The notes beneath the pieces are model-generated. The model was not told the DNA's origin, made no database searches, and worked only from the letters and a program-made list of their open reading frames with translations. 64,000 nt of DNA, taken from contig NZ_JAFBDH010000006.1 of NCBI RefSeq assembly GCF_016908115.1, forward strand, positions 62,001 to 126,000, in the 5' to 3' direction. Every line of letters begins with the position of its first letter. Positions within the stretch are counted from its first letter, which is position 1. This document shows positions 42,989-53,300 of the stretch, in pieces. Made by a program: the position numbers and the translations under genes. The stretch is from Peptoniphilus gorbachii (GTDB lineage: Bacteria > Bacillota > Clostridia > Tissierellales > Peptoniphilaceae).

Positions 42989-44113
42989 TTATTTATTTGC
43001 AATTTCTATTAGTGAAGACTTTAAGTTTTCTTCAATCTTTCTTAGTTCAAGTGATGCTTCTTCACGCTTCTTGTGTCCTTCAATTTGAATTTGACGAACA
43101 TCATTTAGAGCTGATATAAGTTGGTCATTTGTGTGTTTTATTGTTTCTATATCAACTATTCCCCTTTCAGAAAGCCTTGCAGTATCAACTGTAGTTTGCT
43201 TTAGAGTCTCTGCATTTTTCTTCAAAAGTTTATTAGTTAAATCAGTTACTTCCTTGGTGCTTTTGGCAGCTGCCTTTGAGTGATTTGCACCTAGGGCAAT
43301 TACCATTTGAGACTTCCAAAGAGGAATTGTATTTACAATTGTGGATTGAATTTTTTCAACCATAACTGTATTTGACGATTGCACCATTCTAATTTGTGGC
43401 GCCATTTGAATTGAAACCATTCTTGTTAAGTCCAAATCGTGAAGCTTCTTTTCAAACCTACTAATCATATTTACATAATCATTTGCCACTTGTGCATCTA
43501 CAGGTAGGTTTGTCTCCTGTGCCTTTGCTTGAAGTTTTGGAAGTTCAACATTTGTAGCTTCTTCCAGTTTTTTTCTGCCAGCAAGTATGTACATACTTAG
43601 TTCCTTGTAATAATTTTCATTTAGTTCATACATCTGGTCAAGCATGGCGATATCTTTCATCAAAGTGACTTGATGATCTTCTAGAGTTTTTATAATATTG
43701 TTGACATTTTTTTCTGCAGAATCATATTTTGTTTTAAGAGAAGTTACTCCATTTAATTGTTTTTTGAAAAAACCAACTAATTTGTTGTCCTCTTCATCTA
43801 TATCAAAGCTTTTAAGTTCATTTACAACTCCAGATAATAAATTTCCAACTTCGCCAAGATCTTTAGTCTTAACACTTTCAAGAGTTTTTTCTGAAAAATT
43901 AGAAATTTTTCTCTGTGCACCAATACCATATTGTAAAACTATATTTGAATTTGTGATATCAATAGTCTTTGCAAATTCTTCAACTTGTTTTTCTTCTTCA
44001 GGACTTAATTTCACTTCATTTTTTTCGTCAACTAATTTTATTTCATGCACTTCATTGTCTTTATTTAGATCTTCGAAATCATCTGTTAAGGATAATTTTA
44101 TTTCTTTATCCAT
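42989..44113 (-). CDS. telA: TelA family toxic-anion-resistance protein
   Basis: A 374-residue helical cytoplasmic protein of the TelA/YceH family (PF05816). Evidence: EVKLSPEEEKQVEEFAKTID near residue 35, then IVLQYGIGAQRKISNFSEKT, LVGFFKK around residue 110, coiled helices with LEDHQVTLMKDIAMLDQMYE, MIQM-type ARMVSIQMAPQIRMVQSSNT, and LWKSQMVIALGANHSKAAAK. TelA was named for tellurite resistance, but its normal role appears to be envelope or stress related. AGGAGG precedes the ATG. It is last in an operon directly after XpaC, a standard pair. Confidence 0.92.
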   Translation of the reverse strand: MDKEIKLSLTDDFEDLNKDNEVHEIKLVDEKNEVKLSPEEEKQVEEFAKTIDITNSNIVLQYGIGAQRKISNFSEKTLESVKTKDLGEVGNLLSGVVNELKSFDIDEEDNKLVGFFKKQLNGVTSLKTKYDSAEKNVNNIIKTLEDHQVTLMKDIAMLDQMYELNENYYKELSMYILAGRKKLEEATNVELPKLQAKAQETNLPVDAQVANDYVNMISRFEKKLHDLDLTRMVSIQMAPQIRMVQSSNTVMVEKIQSTIVNTIPLWKSQMVIALGANHSKAAAKSTKEVTDLTNKLLKKNAETLKQTTVDTARLSERGIVDIETIKHTNDQLISALNDVRQIQIEGHKKREEASLELRKIEENLKSSLIEIANK

Positions 44114-44114
44114 T

Positions 44115-45239
44115 TTATTTTCCTCCTAAATTAAAATTATCTTGGTCTAAAAGTCCTTCTTGTCTAAGCATTGATTTTAAAACGCTCATGTCACTAGATA
44201 GATCCATGATTTTTTCTTGGTAAATATTATCTAACATTTTCATAAATCCATCATTTACTAAATCCATAGTTTGCTCCATAGATTTTAAAGACGATTTTAC
44301 TGAATCTGTTGGTTTTTCACTAAGCTGGATGTAATTATCCATGAGCTTTACTGTAGTTGGCAGGTAAAAATTTATGACCTTATCTAAATCCTTTGCTGTA
44401 TTTGGATTTTCCTTTAAAAGTTCAAAAATCTTTCCAACTATTTGTAAAAATTCACTTATCTTAGCTTTCATTGGTTCTCTAAGTTTTGGAAGCATTTCTG
44501 TTAAAGTTGTGACATCTTTTTTGGCCTTAGCTGAATATTCTTCTACAAGAGCATTGTTTTCCTTTTCCTCTAGCTCCTCATACCTTTCTTTGGGGTCGCG
44601 AAGCATTTCTTCCTTGTAGAGCTTATAGGTATTGGAATCTAATATAAAAAGTTCTCCATTTTCTACAATGCGAGCTTGTCTATAATAATCTTTTTCAATC
44701 ATATTTAAGAGGTCATTTATTGTAAAATCAATTGGCTTTGCAGTTATAGCAGCAAGGTCAGCTGTTGGTATAACTGTGTTATTTCCAATTTCACGATTGT
44801 ACTTTCTAAACCTAATTATTTGGTCTTTAGCTTTTTTTACTTTGTAATTTAGATAAAAAGAAATTACAAGGGCAGGTAGAACCCAGAAAATTAAAGCTGG
44901 GAGATCTTCTCTTACAGACCCGTAAGTATCAAACATATCCATGAGAAAACCAAATAAAGCAAAAAGATGTCCCACTATTGAGACTTTTGCGACAAAGCCC
45001 CAAGTCTTCACTCTTTTAACAGTTTTTGGGTTTTGGTTTATTATTCTGTCATCATTTTGCACGCTATAGGGCAAATTTCTCTTGTTTTTATTTATAAATT
45101 TGCTAATAGAAGACTTAGTCACATCAATAGCCGTGTCAATTCCCTCGCCTATTAAATCGCCTATTTCCTTAAAATTTTCTTCTCTAAAAGCAGTATTAAT
45201 TTTTTCTTCAAAATTTTTTTCATTTTCGCTTTTTCTCAT
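44115..45239 (-). CDS. xpaC: XpaC family protein (5-bromo-4-chloroindolyl phosphate hydrolysis protein)
   Basis: A 374-residue protein with a charged N-terminus, two membrane segments (about residues 83-103 and 110-130, VSIVGHLFALFGFLMDMFDT and LIFWVLPALVISFYLNYKV) and a long helical cytoplasmic C-terminus with DKVINFYLPTTVKLMDNYIQ and LKSMEQTMDLVNDGFMKMLD. These last segments mark the XpaC family. The name comes from an early phosphatase screen; no catalytic motif is visible. GAGGTG precedes the ATG. It is one base upstream of telA, its usual partner. Confidence 0.88.
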   Translation of the reverse strand: MRKSENEKNFEEKINTAFREENFKEIGDLIGEGIDTAIDVTKSSISKFINKNKRNLPYSVQNDDRIINQNPKTVKRVKTWGFVAKVSIVGHLFALFGFLMDMFDTYGSVREDLPALIFWVLPALVISFYLNYKVKKAKDQIIRFRKYNREIGNNTVIPTADLAAITAKPIDFTINDLLNMIEKDYYRQARIVENGELFILDSNTYKLYKEEMLRDPKERYEELEEKENNALVEEYSAKAKKDVTTLTEMLPKLREPMKAKISEFLQIVGKIFELLKENPNTAKDLDKVINFYLPTTVKLMDNYIQLSEKPTDSVKSSLKSMEQTMDLVNDGFMKMLDNIYQEKIMDLSSDMSVLKSMLRQEGLLDQDNFNLGGK

Positions 45240-45247
45240 AATTCACC

Positions 45248-46081
45248 TCAAAAACCTATGACAATACCTCCAATGTCTGCGTAACCAGAGGAAAGCCCAT
45301 TAGTATGTCTCACGTGAACTATTACACCTTGGTATAGTTCTTCAATTTTATCTTTAATTTGCTCTGCACGCTCTTTGTTTTTGACATAGGAAATTGTAAT
45401 AAGATTTGGTGTGCCTACTTTGCATTCACTTCCAATTGCCTTAATCATCTTATCAAGGGATTTTTTTATACCACGATTGATTTCAAATAGTTCAATATCT
45501 CCATCCTTTGAAATCATAATAGGCCTAATATTTAAGACATCGGCAATGAGACCAGCAGACTTTTTTATTCTTCCATTTTTTATTAAATTTTTCATGCTTT
45601 CAAGGACAAACATAGTTGTAGAATTGTTAACTTCACTTTCAATGGCAGGCACAACTTCTTCAAAACTTTTATCTTTAACTAAATCTAAAAGTTTTAAGAC
45701 AATTCTTGTGTGTCCAGCTGAAGCAGCTTTTGTGTCGATTACATGAATTTTTATGTTCTTAAACTTTTCCCTTGCTTCCTGTTCTGCAATTTTGGCAGAA
45801 TTATAAGAGCCAGATAATTTTGATGAAATTGTAATTAGATAAAGATCCTTGTCGGAATTTTCTTCAATAATTTTTAAATAATCATATGGTGATGGACAAG
45901 CTGTCTTTATTGCATTTTCTGTCTTTTCCATTTTGTCCAAATATTCTTCAATATTTAAATTGTCATCATCTTCATACTCAACGCCATCAATGGAAATTTT
46001 AAAGGGTACATATTCAATTCCCAATTCTTTTATTTCTTCTTTTGATAAATCACAACTTGTATCTGATATTATTTTGTACAT
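45248..46081 (-). CDS. DegV family fatty-acid-binding protein
   Basis: A 277-residue EDD-fold protein. It begins YKIISDTSCDLSKEEIKELG, with the S-D-T/S-x-x-D-L motif, then VPFKISIDGVEYEDD, KTACPSPYDYLKIIEE and the fatty-acid site LYLITISSKLSGSYNSAKIA; GRIKKSAGLIADVLNIRPIM and the C-terminal HTNGLSSGYADIGGIVIGF complete the family. DegV/FakB proteins bind a fatty acid, often for phosphorylation by FakA; no fakA gene is here. AGGAG precedes the ATG. It sits between glmM and xpaC in the operon. Confidence 0.93.
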   Translation of the reverse strand: MYKIISDTSCDLSKEEIKELGIEYVPFKISIDGVEYEDDDNLNIEEYLDKMEKTENAIKTACPSPYDYLKIIEENSDKDLYLITISSKLSGSYNSAKIAEQEAREKFKNIKIHVIDTKAASAGHTRIVLKLLDLVKDKSFEEVVPAIESEVNNSTTMFVLESMKNLIKNGRIKKSAGLIADVLNIRPIMISKDGDIELFEINRGIKKSLDKMIKAIGSECKVGTPNLITISYVKNKERAEQIKDKIEELYQGVIVHVRHTNGLSSGYADIGGIVIGF

Positions 46082-46090
46082 TATATGCTC

Positions 46091-47434
46091 CTAATTCAAT
46101 TTTTCTTCAATAATTTTTACCAGTTTATCAGCATCTTGTGAAAGTTTATAAGTGTCTTCGCCTTCTATCATAACACGAACAAGAGCTTCTGTACCAGATG
46201 GTCTAATTACAACTCTTCCACTTCCGTGATAAGCTTTTTCCACTTCTTTTATTGCCTTAATTATATCAGGAAATTCTTCATATCTATTTTTTAAATCATC
46301 ACGAACACTTGCATTTTTTAAAACTTGAGGATAATCCTTCATCAGTCCATTTAATTCTGATAATTTTTTGCCAGTTTTTTTCATAATTTCTAAGAGATGT
46401 ATTCCTGTTGCAAGTCCATCTCCAGTAGTATTGTAATCAAGGAAAATTACATGACCAGATTGTTCTGCACCAATTACATAATCATCCTTTAACATCTTTT
46501 CCAAAATATACCTATCTCCAACTTTTGTTTCTATAAAATCAACATCAATTGTTTCAAGATATTTTTTTAGTCCCATATTTGACATAATAGTACCAACAGC
46601 TGCATTATTTTTAAGTTTATTATTTTCTTTTAAATAAGTTGCAGCAATTGCCAAGATGTGATCTCCATTTACAACTTTACCCATTTCGTCAACGGCAATA
46701 ATTCTATCGGCATCACCGTCAAAACTCATGCCAATATTTGATTTTTCTTTTTTTACAAGTTCTTCAATTAATTTTGGATTTGTAGAACCACAATTGTCAT
46801 TTATATTTTTGCCATTTGGCTCATTATTTATAATTTTTACACTTGCCCCATATGACCTTAAAACTTCTTCAGCAATAAAGGATTGAGCTCCATTACCTGC
46901 ATCGATAGCAACTTCAAGGCCATCAAACCTCTCATCTGTTAAACCCTTTAAGTAAGAAATATATTTTTCAGTGAACTTATTAGATCTATTTACTCTTCCA
47001 AGTTCATCACCTATTACATCTTTATAAATTTTTGTAGTGGAAAGAACTTTTTCTTCAATGTCATCTTCAACCTTGTCATCAAGTTTAAGTCCCTCACTTG
47101 AGAAAAATTTTATGCCATTATATTCAAAGGGATTGTGTGATGCAGAAATTGAAACTCCACAAAGGTAGTCCCCAGTTCTTGTTAAGTATGCAACTCCTGG
47201 TGTAGGAATTACTCCAGCCACATCTACATCAAGACCAATGCTCATAAAACCTGCAATTAGAGAAGATTCTACCAAATCTCCTGAAAGCCTTGTATCTCTT
47301 CCAACTAAAACTTTTCCCTTTTTATTTTTTGTAAGGACAAAAGCTGCTGCCCTTCCAATATCGTAACATAATTTTGGAGTTAATTTTTGATTGGCAATGC
47401 CACGAACTCCATCTGTCCCAAATAATCTTGTCAT
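46091..47434 (-). CDS. glmM: Phosphoglucosamine mutase
   Basis: A 447-residue alpha-D-phosphohexomutase that makes glucosamine-1-phosphate for cell-wall UDP-GlcNAc. It opens RLFGTDGVRGIANQKLTPKL and has VLVGRDTRLSGDLVES, the phosphoserine loop GVSISASHNPFEYNGIKFFS, the metal loop SFDGDADRIIAVDE, VGAEQSGHV-type YVIGAEQSGHVIFLDYNTTG with sugar-binding E-x-S-G-H, and the phosphate loop RVVIRPSGTEALVRVMIEG. All catalytic elements are present. AGGTGATAAA precedes the ATG. It follows the CCA gene by four bases in the operon. Confidence 0.96.
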   Translation of the reverse strand: MTRLFGTDGVRGIANQKLTPKLCYDIGRAAAFVLTKNKKGKVLVGRDTRLSGDLVESSLIAGFMSIGLDVDVAGVIPTPGVAYLTRTGDYLCGVSISASHNPFEYNGIKFFSSEGLKLDDKVEDDIEEKVLSTTKIYKDVIGDELGRVNRSNKFTEKYISYLKGLTDERFDGLEVAIDAGNGAQSFIAEEVLRSYGASVKIINNEPNGKNINDNCGSTNPKLIEELVKKEKSNIGMSFDGDADRIIAVDEMGKVVNGDHILAIAATYLKENNKLKNNAAVGTIMSNMGLKKYLETIDVDFIETKVGDRYILEKMLKDDYVIGAEQSGHVIFLDYNTTGDGLATGIHLLEIMKKTGKKLSELNGLMKDYPQVLKNASVRDDLKNRYEEFPDIIKAIKEVEKAYHGSGRVVIRPSGTEALVRVMIEGEDTYKLSQDADKLVKIIEEKLN

Positions 47435-47438
47435 TTTA

Positions 47439-48761
47439 TCACCTATAATTTTTATTTATATATTCTAGTAAGTAATCTTTTTTGTTTTTCTCTGGGTCAT
47501 CTAAAACTAAATTTTCAAGATCTTTTAAAATTTTTCCAATAATCTTTCCCTCATTAAAACCCAAAGCTTTTATGTCATTTCCATCTATTTCTAAAAACTT
47601 TTCAGTTTTCATCTCTTTTTCGTCTAATAATTCTTTTACCCTATTTTTCCTATTTATAATAAAGCTTGCATCGCGATCTATTCTTGTGCACTTGCAGTCG
47701 GCTATAAGTAAGTCGTAGAGATCTAATACATTTTCTCTTCCCACTCTTTTTATTTGCCTTCTCAGTGCCTTATCTGTCATTTCGCTATGGACCTTCATGT
47801 GGTCTAAAATTAAAATTTTAACTTTATCTATAATTTTATTAGAAACCCTTAATCTTTTTAAAATTTCAGAAACTAAATCTGCCCCTAAAATTTCGTGACC
47901 GTAAAAGTGTCCCCTTCCATCTTCTCCAATGGATAATGTATCAACTTTTGATATGTCATGAAAAAGTGCAGCAAGTCTAAGAGCTAAATCTGGCTTTACT
48001 TCATCCATTACACAAATTAAGTGGTCAAAGAGTGTTTTGTCGTGGTAGGGAGAAAATTGTGAAAATCCTACTGTCCTTTTTAATTCAGGAAAAATTACAT
48101 CGAGAACTCCTGTCTCTTCCATAAGTAAAAGATAATAAGAAGGTCGATCTGATGTAATCATCTTAGAAAATTCATCAAAAATTCTCTCAGGAGAAATTTT
48201 TTTGAGAAGTTTTCTTTCAAAGGAAATTGCATCAAAAAGTTCATCGTCAATGTATAAATTTAACCTTCCTGCAAATCTAATTGCCCTTAAAATCCTTATG
48301 GCGTCTTCTTTTAATCTTTCATTAGGTCTTCCAACAGCTCTTAAAACTTTATCCTCTAAATCATTTTTTCCGCCAAAAGGATCGTAAAGTTCTCCCTTAG
48401 AATCCATTGCCATGGCATTAATAGTAAAGTCACGTCTTTTTAAATCTTCTACTAAATTTTTTGAAAAAATTACATTTTCTGGTTTTCTAAAATTTTTATA
48501 CTTGCCATCAATTCTAAAAGTAGTAACTTCGTAAAGAGTTTCATCAATAAGAATGCCAATTGTACCAAATTCTTCGCCAATTAAAATAGTTTTAAAATCT
48601 TTAAAAACCCTTTTGATTTCTTGAGGCTCTGCAGAAGTTGTGATGTCATAATCGTGAGGAATAAGACCTAGAAGTTTATCTCTCACACATCCACCTACAA
48701 TGTAAGCTTCGAAACCTACTTCATTTAATTTATTTAAAATAAATAGCACTTCTTTTGGCAT
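47439..48761 (-). CDS. cca: CCA tRNA nucleotidyltransferase
   Basis: A 440-residue class II tRNA nucleotidyltransferase. It starts LNEVGFEAYIVGGCVRDKLL, followed by PHDYDITTSAEPQEIKRVF (catalytic D-x-D), RRDFTINAMAMD, DPFGGKNDLEDKVLRAVG and RLKEDAIRILRAIRFAGRL, all conserved. The C-terminal half carries an HD-type segment, LRLAALFHDISKVDTLS, with HEILGADLVSEILKRL. Since tRNA genes in this window already encode CCA, its role here is repair. AAGGGTGAT precedes the ATG. It is first in the operon; its own extended -10 promoter is at 48777-48785. Confidence 0.93.
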   Translation of the reverse strand: MPKEVLFILNKLNEVGFEAYIVGGCVRDKLLGLIPHDYDITTSAEPQEIKRVFKDFKTILIGEEFGTIGILIDETLYEVTTFRIDGKYKNFRKPENVIFSKNLVEDLKRRDFTINAMAMDSKGELYDPFGGKNDLEDKVLRAVGRPNERLKEDAIRILRAIRFAGRLNLYIDDELFDAISFERKLLKKISPERIFDEFSKMITSDRPSYYLLLMEETGVLDVIFPELKRTVGFSQFSPYHDKTLFDHLICVMDEVKPDLALRLAALFHDISKVDTLSIGEDGRGHFYGHEILGADLVSEILKRLRVSNKIIDKVKILILDHMKVHSEMTDKALRRQIKRVGRENVLDLYDLLIADCKCTRIDRDASFIINRKNRVKELLDEKEMKTEKFLEIDGNDIKALGFNEGKIIGKILKDLENLVLDDPEKNKKDYLLEYINKNYR

Positions 48762-48776
48762 TCTATCACCCTTTTT

Positions 48777-48840
48777 ATTATATCATATTGTACTTAATTT
48801 AAAATTATATAATTATTCTTCATCTTATTTATGATATAAT
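48777..48840. promoter_or_regulatory. Divergent extended -10 promoters
   Basis: Leftward: TGA-TATAAT with TATAAT at 48782-48777, 16 bases before the CCA gene. Rightward: TGA-TATAAT with TATAAT at 48835-48840, 22 bases before the lipoprotein gene. Both have weak -35 regions and an identical extended -10 sequence. Confidence 0.6.
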
Positions 48841-48861
48841 GAAGAAAATTGGAGGTATTGT

Positions 48862-49350
48862 ATGAAAAAAATATTTATTGTTTTAATATCTTTATCTTTA
48901 GCACTTAGCTTAGTAGGATGCGGCAAAAAAAGTGCTAAAAGTGAAAAAAGTAACAATGCAAAAGTTTCTTCTGCTGCAGTAGAAAAAGAAGCTGATGAAG
49001 AAGAAATTACTACATCAAATTTTGATAAGGAATCTGTAAATGAATTAATTAAAAATTCCGACTATATTTCAAGAATTAGGGTTTCAACTTCTACTGCTGA
49101 AGGTATGAATACATCTTTCTTAAAAGATTATAAGGGCGACCTTTCACAAATTGAAATAAGTTTTCCAAAAACTTTAAGTCCAAATAAGGAATATATTGTT
49201 TTTTATAAGGATGATGAAAAGGGCGAAGTTTCTCCTACTGAAAGAGATGGATCTTTTATTGAGCTACAAGGCGACAAAGATTCTAACTTAATTTATATTG
49301 AAAAACAATTTGACCCAAATTCTTATACATCTTCATTAAAAAGTAAATAA
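48862..49350 (+). CDS. Lipoprotein of unknown function
   Basis: A 162-residue lipoprotein. The signal peptide KKIFIVLISLSLALSLVGC has a lipobox (L-V-G-C, Cys20). A charged, low-complexity linker rich in Lys, Ser and Glu (about 21-50) leads to a small domain with NELIKNSDYISRIRVSTSTA, SQIEISFPKTLSPNKEYIVF and a C-terminus ending SLKSK. That last part resembles small proteins that carry metal- or substrate-exposed beta strands, but I cannot name a family. GGAGG precedes the ATG, and the next gene starts 17 bases later, so the two form one unit. Confidence 0.65.
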   Translation: MKKIFIVLISLSLALSLVGCGKKSAKSEKSNNAKVSSAAVEKEADEEEITTSNFDKESVNELIKNSDYISRIRVSTSTAEGMNTSFLKDYKGDLSQIEISFPKTLSPNKEYIVFYKDDEKGEVSPTERDGSFIELQGDKDSNLIYIEKQFDPNSYTSSLKSK

Positions 49351-49366
49351 AAGAGGAGAGTAAAAA

Positions 49367-50308
49367 ATGAAAAAAGTAAAATCAATTTTATTTTCACTGA
49401 TCTTATTAATTTTTATAAGTTCAAATGCAATTGCTGCTAAAAGTCCAGAAATTCAATACAATGGAAAAATAGTTAAATCTGATGTTGCTCCTTTTATAAG
49501 AGATAACAGAACTCTTGTGCCAATAAGATTTATTTCAGAAACTTTGGGATATGAGGTTTCATGGGATAATAATGAAAGACTTGTAAGTGTTAAGGGCAAA
49601 GATACTAAAATTGAATTAAAAATCGATTCAAAAAAAGCAAAAGTAAAGGGTAGCGATGTTGAACTTGATGCTCCTGCTCTTATAAAAGACAATCGTACTT
49701 TTGTTCCCCTAAGATTTGTTGCTGAAAATTTAAAAGCAGAAGTTAAATGGGATAAGGAAAATTTTAAAGTTATTATTAATGACACTACAAAGACTTCTTT
49801 AAATTTAAAAACTGACGAAGAAACATATGTAAAAGAAATTAAAAATTTGCAAAATGATTTAACTAAGTCTATTGCAACTTTAAAATCTAGCTTTTTTGAA
49901 AATGCAGCAAATCTTTCTGATCAAGATTTAAATGCTGCCTACGAAAAAGCAGATTCAGAAATTAGAAATATTGTTGATAAAATCAAAAACACTAGTGTGC
50001 CAGAAAAATTTAAAAATTCTCACAATTACACTTTAAAGGCAAGTGAAAAGGCTTTAGAAATTTTACCAGGTCTTAAAGAATCTATTATCACTAAAAATGA
50101 AGATTCTGCCAAAAAACTTATTGTTGAACTAAATGATTTCCAAGTGAAAATGCAAGAAGCAAAAGACTCCTTTGAAGCTGCAATAAAGGGAGAAGATTAT
50201 AAGGTGCAAAAGGACATCCAAGTTTACAATGACGAAATAGAAAAGAAAGATAGGACAGATAATTTATTGCAAGATGAAACTTTTAAAAATATTTTTAAGA
50301 AATTTTAA
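49367..50308 (+). CDS. Stalk-domain (copper amine oxidase N-terminal) secreted protein
   Basis: A 313-residue exported protein. A signal peptide (VKSILFSLILLIFISSNAIA, cleaved near residue 24) precedes two stalk repeats, PFIRDNRTLVPIRFISETLG with VSWDNNERLVSV and LIKDNRTFVPLRFVAENLKA with VKWDKENFKVII. A long helical region follows (about 150-313) with KEIKNLQNDLTKSIATLKSS and Lys/Glu/Asp-rich coils. The stalk fold was first seen in copper amine oxidase; here no oxidase is attached, and the family is thought to bind or span cell wall. GAGGAG precedes the ATG. A strong terminator follows. Confidence 0.82.
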   Translation: MKKVKSILFSLILLIFISSNAIAAKSPEIQYNGKIVKSDVAPFIRDNRTLVPIRFISETLGYEVSWDNNERLVSVKGKDTKIELKIDSKKAKVKGSDVELDAPALIKDNRTFVPLRFVAENLKAEVKWDKENFKVIINDTTKTSLNLKTDEETYVKEIKNLQNDLTKSIATLKSSFFENAANLSDQDLNAAYEKADSEIRNIVDKIKNTSVPEKFKNSHNYTLKASEKALEILPGLKESIITKNEDSAKKLIVELNDFQVKMQEAKDSFEAAIKGEDYKVQKDIQVYNDEIEKKDRTDNLLQDETFKNIFKKF

Positions 50309-50329
50309 AATCAAAAAATCATAAAAAAT

Positions 50330-50353
50330 CCCCTCATCTCTGAGGGGAAATTT
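50330..50353. terminator. Terminator after the stalk-domain gene
   Basis: CCCCTCA (50330-50336) and TGAGGGG (50341-50347) with a four-base loop and T runs; the A run to the left makes it work for the activase gene on the other strand too. Confidence 0.88.
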
Positions 50354-50386
50354 TTTGTCTTTTTTTACTTTTATCAATTTAAAAAC

Positions 50387-53300
50387 TTAGTGTTTTAAAC
50401 TTGCTGCCTTTTTTAAGTAGCCTCTATTGTATTTGTTTTCTCCTTCTTCCATATTTCTCTTTGCTTGTGAAAGCATTAATTTTATTCTGTTAAATTGATT
50501 TACTTCAGAAGCTGAAGCATCATAATCTATTGGAATAATATTTGCTCTATCGTAGGAATTTCTTATTGCCTTTATTACACCCTTGCCTGTTATATGATTT
50601 GGAAGGCATCCAAAAGGTTGTACGCAGACAATATTTTCTACCCCTGACTCAATCAATTCTACCATTTCGCCAGTTAAAAGCCAACCTTCTCCATATTGAT
50701 TGCCAAGGTCAACATATTTTTCTGCATATTCAATAATATCTTCAATTTTTTCTGGAACAATAAATCTTGTAGGTTCAAGAGCCATTCTAATATATTTTCT
50801 ATAGGATTCAATGTAAGAAATTCCCATTTCACAAATAAAAGCTGTAAGTCTTGATTTAGAAAGTTTCTCAGCCTTTGCCCTTGCATTTTTAAAGGAATAC
50901 ATCATAAAATCTGTAAGATCTGGTATTACAACTTCAGCTCCTTCTTTTTCAAGAAGTTCTGCCACATGATTATTGGCAGCTGGGTCATACTTAACTAAAA
51001 TTTCTCCAACAATTCCAACTTTTGGCTTCTTTTCATTTGTTATTTCAAGTCTATTAAATTCTCCAATCATTTTATTTATATTGGATATAAAAGTTTTTTT
51101 GCTGTAATTTAAATTTTCTGATGTAGTAATGTCAATCCATCTGTCACGCAAAATATTAGCTGAACCCTTTATAACTTCGTAAGGTCTTGTTGCTTGAGTA
51201 AGTCTCATAATAAGATCGGCATAAAGCATTCCTTGAATTAATTTTCTGCCAAGCCTTACCAATTGTTTTTTATCAAATTCAAAACCTGTGTGCTTTTCAA
51301 TTCCTTGGAAGGATAAACCAATTACTGGCACATGACCATAGCCTGCATCCTTTAGGGCCTTTCTAATAAATCCAACATAGTTTGAAGCTCTGCAAGCTCC
51401 ACCAGTTTGACTCATAAGAAGTGCCAAGCGATTTGTGTCATATTTTCCAGATTTTACTGCATCTATAAATTGTCCAACTACAAAAATTGATGGATAACAA
51501 GCATCGTTATTTACATATTTTAATCCTTCATTTACAACTTTGTGACCAGAATCTTCTAGAAGTTCAATATTTATTCCCTCTTGTCTTAAAATTGGTTCAA
51601 AAATACTAAAATGAAGTGGAGCCATTTGTGGCATTAAAATTGTATAATCTTTCTTCATTTCCTTTGTAAACATTACTGGATTGTCATCTAAAAGTCCTTC
51701 TAATTCTGCATCAATTTTTTCAAATTCTCTTTTTTCTGCTGCTTCAATTAAAGATCTAATTCTGATTTTTATGGCACCTAAATTTGAAACTTCATCAATT
51801 TTTAAAACTGTATAAATTTTATTATAGGCCTCTAAAATATGTTGTACTTGGTCTGTTGTAACTGCATCAATTCCACAACCAAAGGAATTAAGTTGAACAA
51901 GCTCTAAATTTTCATGTTCACCAACAAATTTTGCGGCTCTATAAAGTCTAGAGTGATAATTCCATTGATCTAGAACTCTTAGTTTTGAATCAATTTCAAC
52001 ATTTCTTGCAATTCCATCTTCAGAAATTACAGCAAGACCAAGGCTTGTAATAAGTTCAGGGATGCCATGATTTATTTCTGGATCAATATGATAAGGTCTA
52101 CCTGATAAAACTATTGCCCTTTGATTTTTCTTATTAACTTCTTCTAGAATTCTATTTCCTTCATTTAAAATGTCAAGTCTATATCTATCTTGTTCTTCAT
52201 AAGCTGCACGCACAGCTTTTTTTACTTCATCTTTTGGTATAAAGTGGAAGACTTCAGAAAGTCTCTTTTCAAGTTTTTTTCTGTCATCAAAGGATATAAA
52301 AGGATTCATGAATTTTACTTTGCCATCAATTATTGCATCGACATTATTTTTTATTACTTCAGAATAACCTGCAACTACAGGGCAGTTTAAAGTGTTATCG
52401 GCATTTTTAAATTGCTTTTCTTCATAAAATACAGCTGGATAAAATATAAAATCTATTCCCTTTTCTATTAAATCTTCTATATGACCATGAGAAATTTTGG
52501 CAGGATAGCAGGCAGTTTCACTAGTAATAGTTTCTATCCCCTTTTCATAAATTTCTCTTGATGATTTACTTGAAAGGACTACAGAATATCCAAGTTCTGT
52601 TAAAAATGTGTGCCAGAAGGGATAATTTTCATAGATATTTAAAACTCTAGGAATACCAACTATACCACGTTTTGCTTCTTTTTCTGGAAGAGATTTATAA
52701 TCAAAAACTCTTTCATATTTATAGCGATACATGTTTGGAAGTTCATCTTCCTTATTTCTTACGCGACCTGCTCCCTTTTCACACCTATTTCCTATAATAT
52801 ACCTCTTTCCATTTGGAAAAATATTTACAGAAAGGGCACAATTATTTGTACATTGTCTACAATTTGTAGAAATTGATTTGTATTCAAATTTTTCTAATTC
52901 TTCTTCAGAAATTAAATTAGATTTACCTGTGGATTTTTCTTTAGAGATTAGTGCCATGCCAAGGGCGCCCATAAGTCCTGCAATATCTGGTCTTGTTACA
53001 TCAACACCAGTTAAATTTTCAAAGGCCCTTAAAACTGCATCAGACAAAAATGTTCCGCCTTGAACTACTATGTGTTCTCCTAATTCCTTTGGATCTCTAA
53101 TTTTTATTACTTTTTGTATTGCATTTCTAATTACAGAATAGGCAAGTCCTGCAGAAATATCTGGAACTGATGCCCCTTCTTTTTGTGCTTGTTTTACATT
53201 TGAATTCATAAAAACTGTGCAGCGTGAACCTAAATCCACTGGCTCTCTTGATAATGTGGCTTCCTTTGAAAATTCTTCTGCACTCATACTTACTGAATGG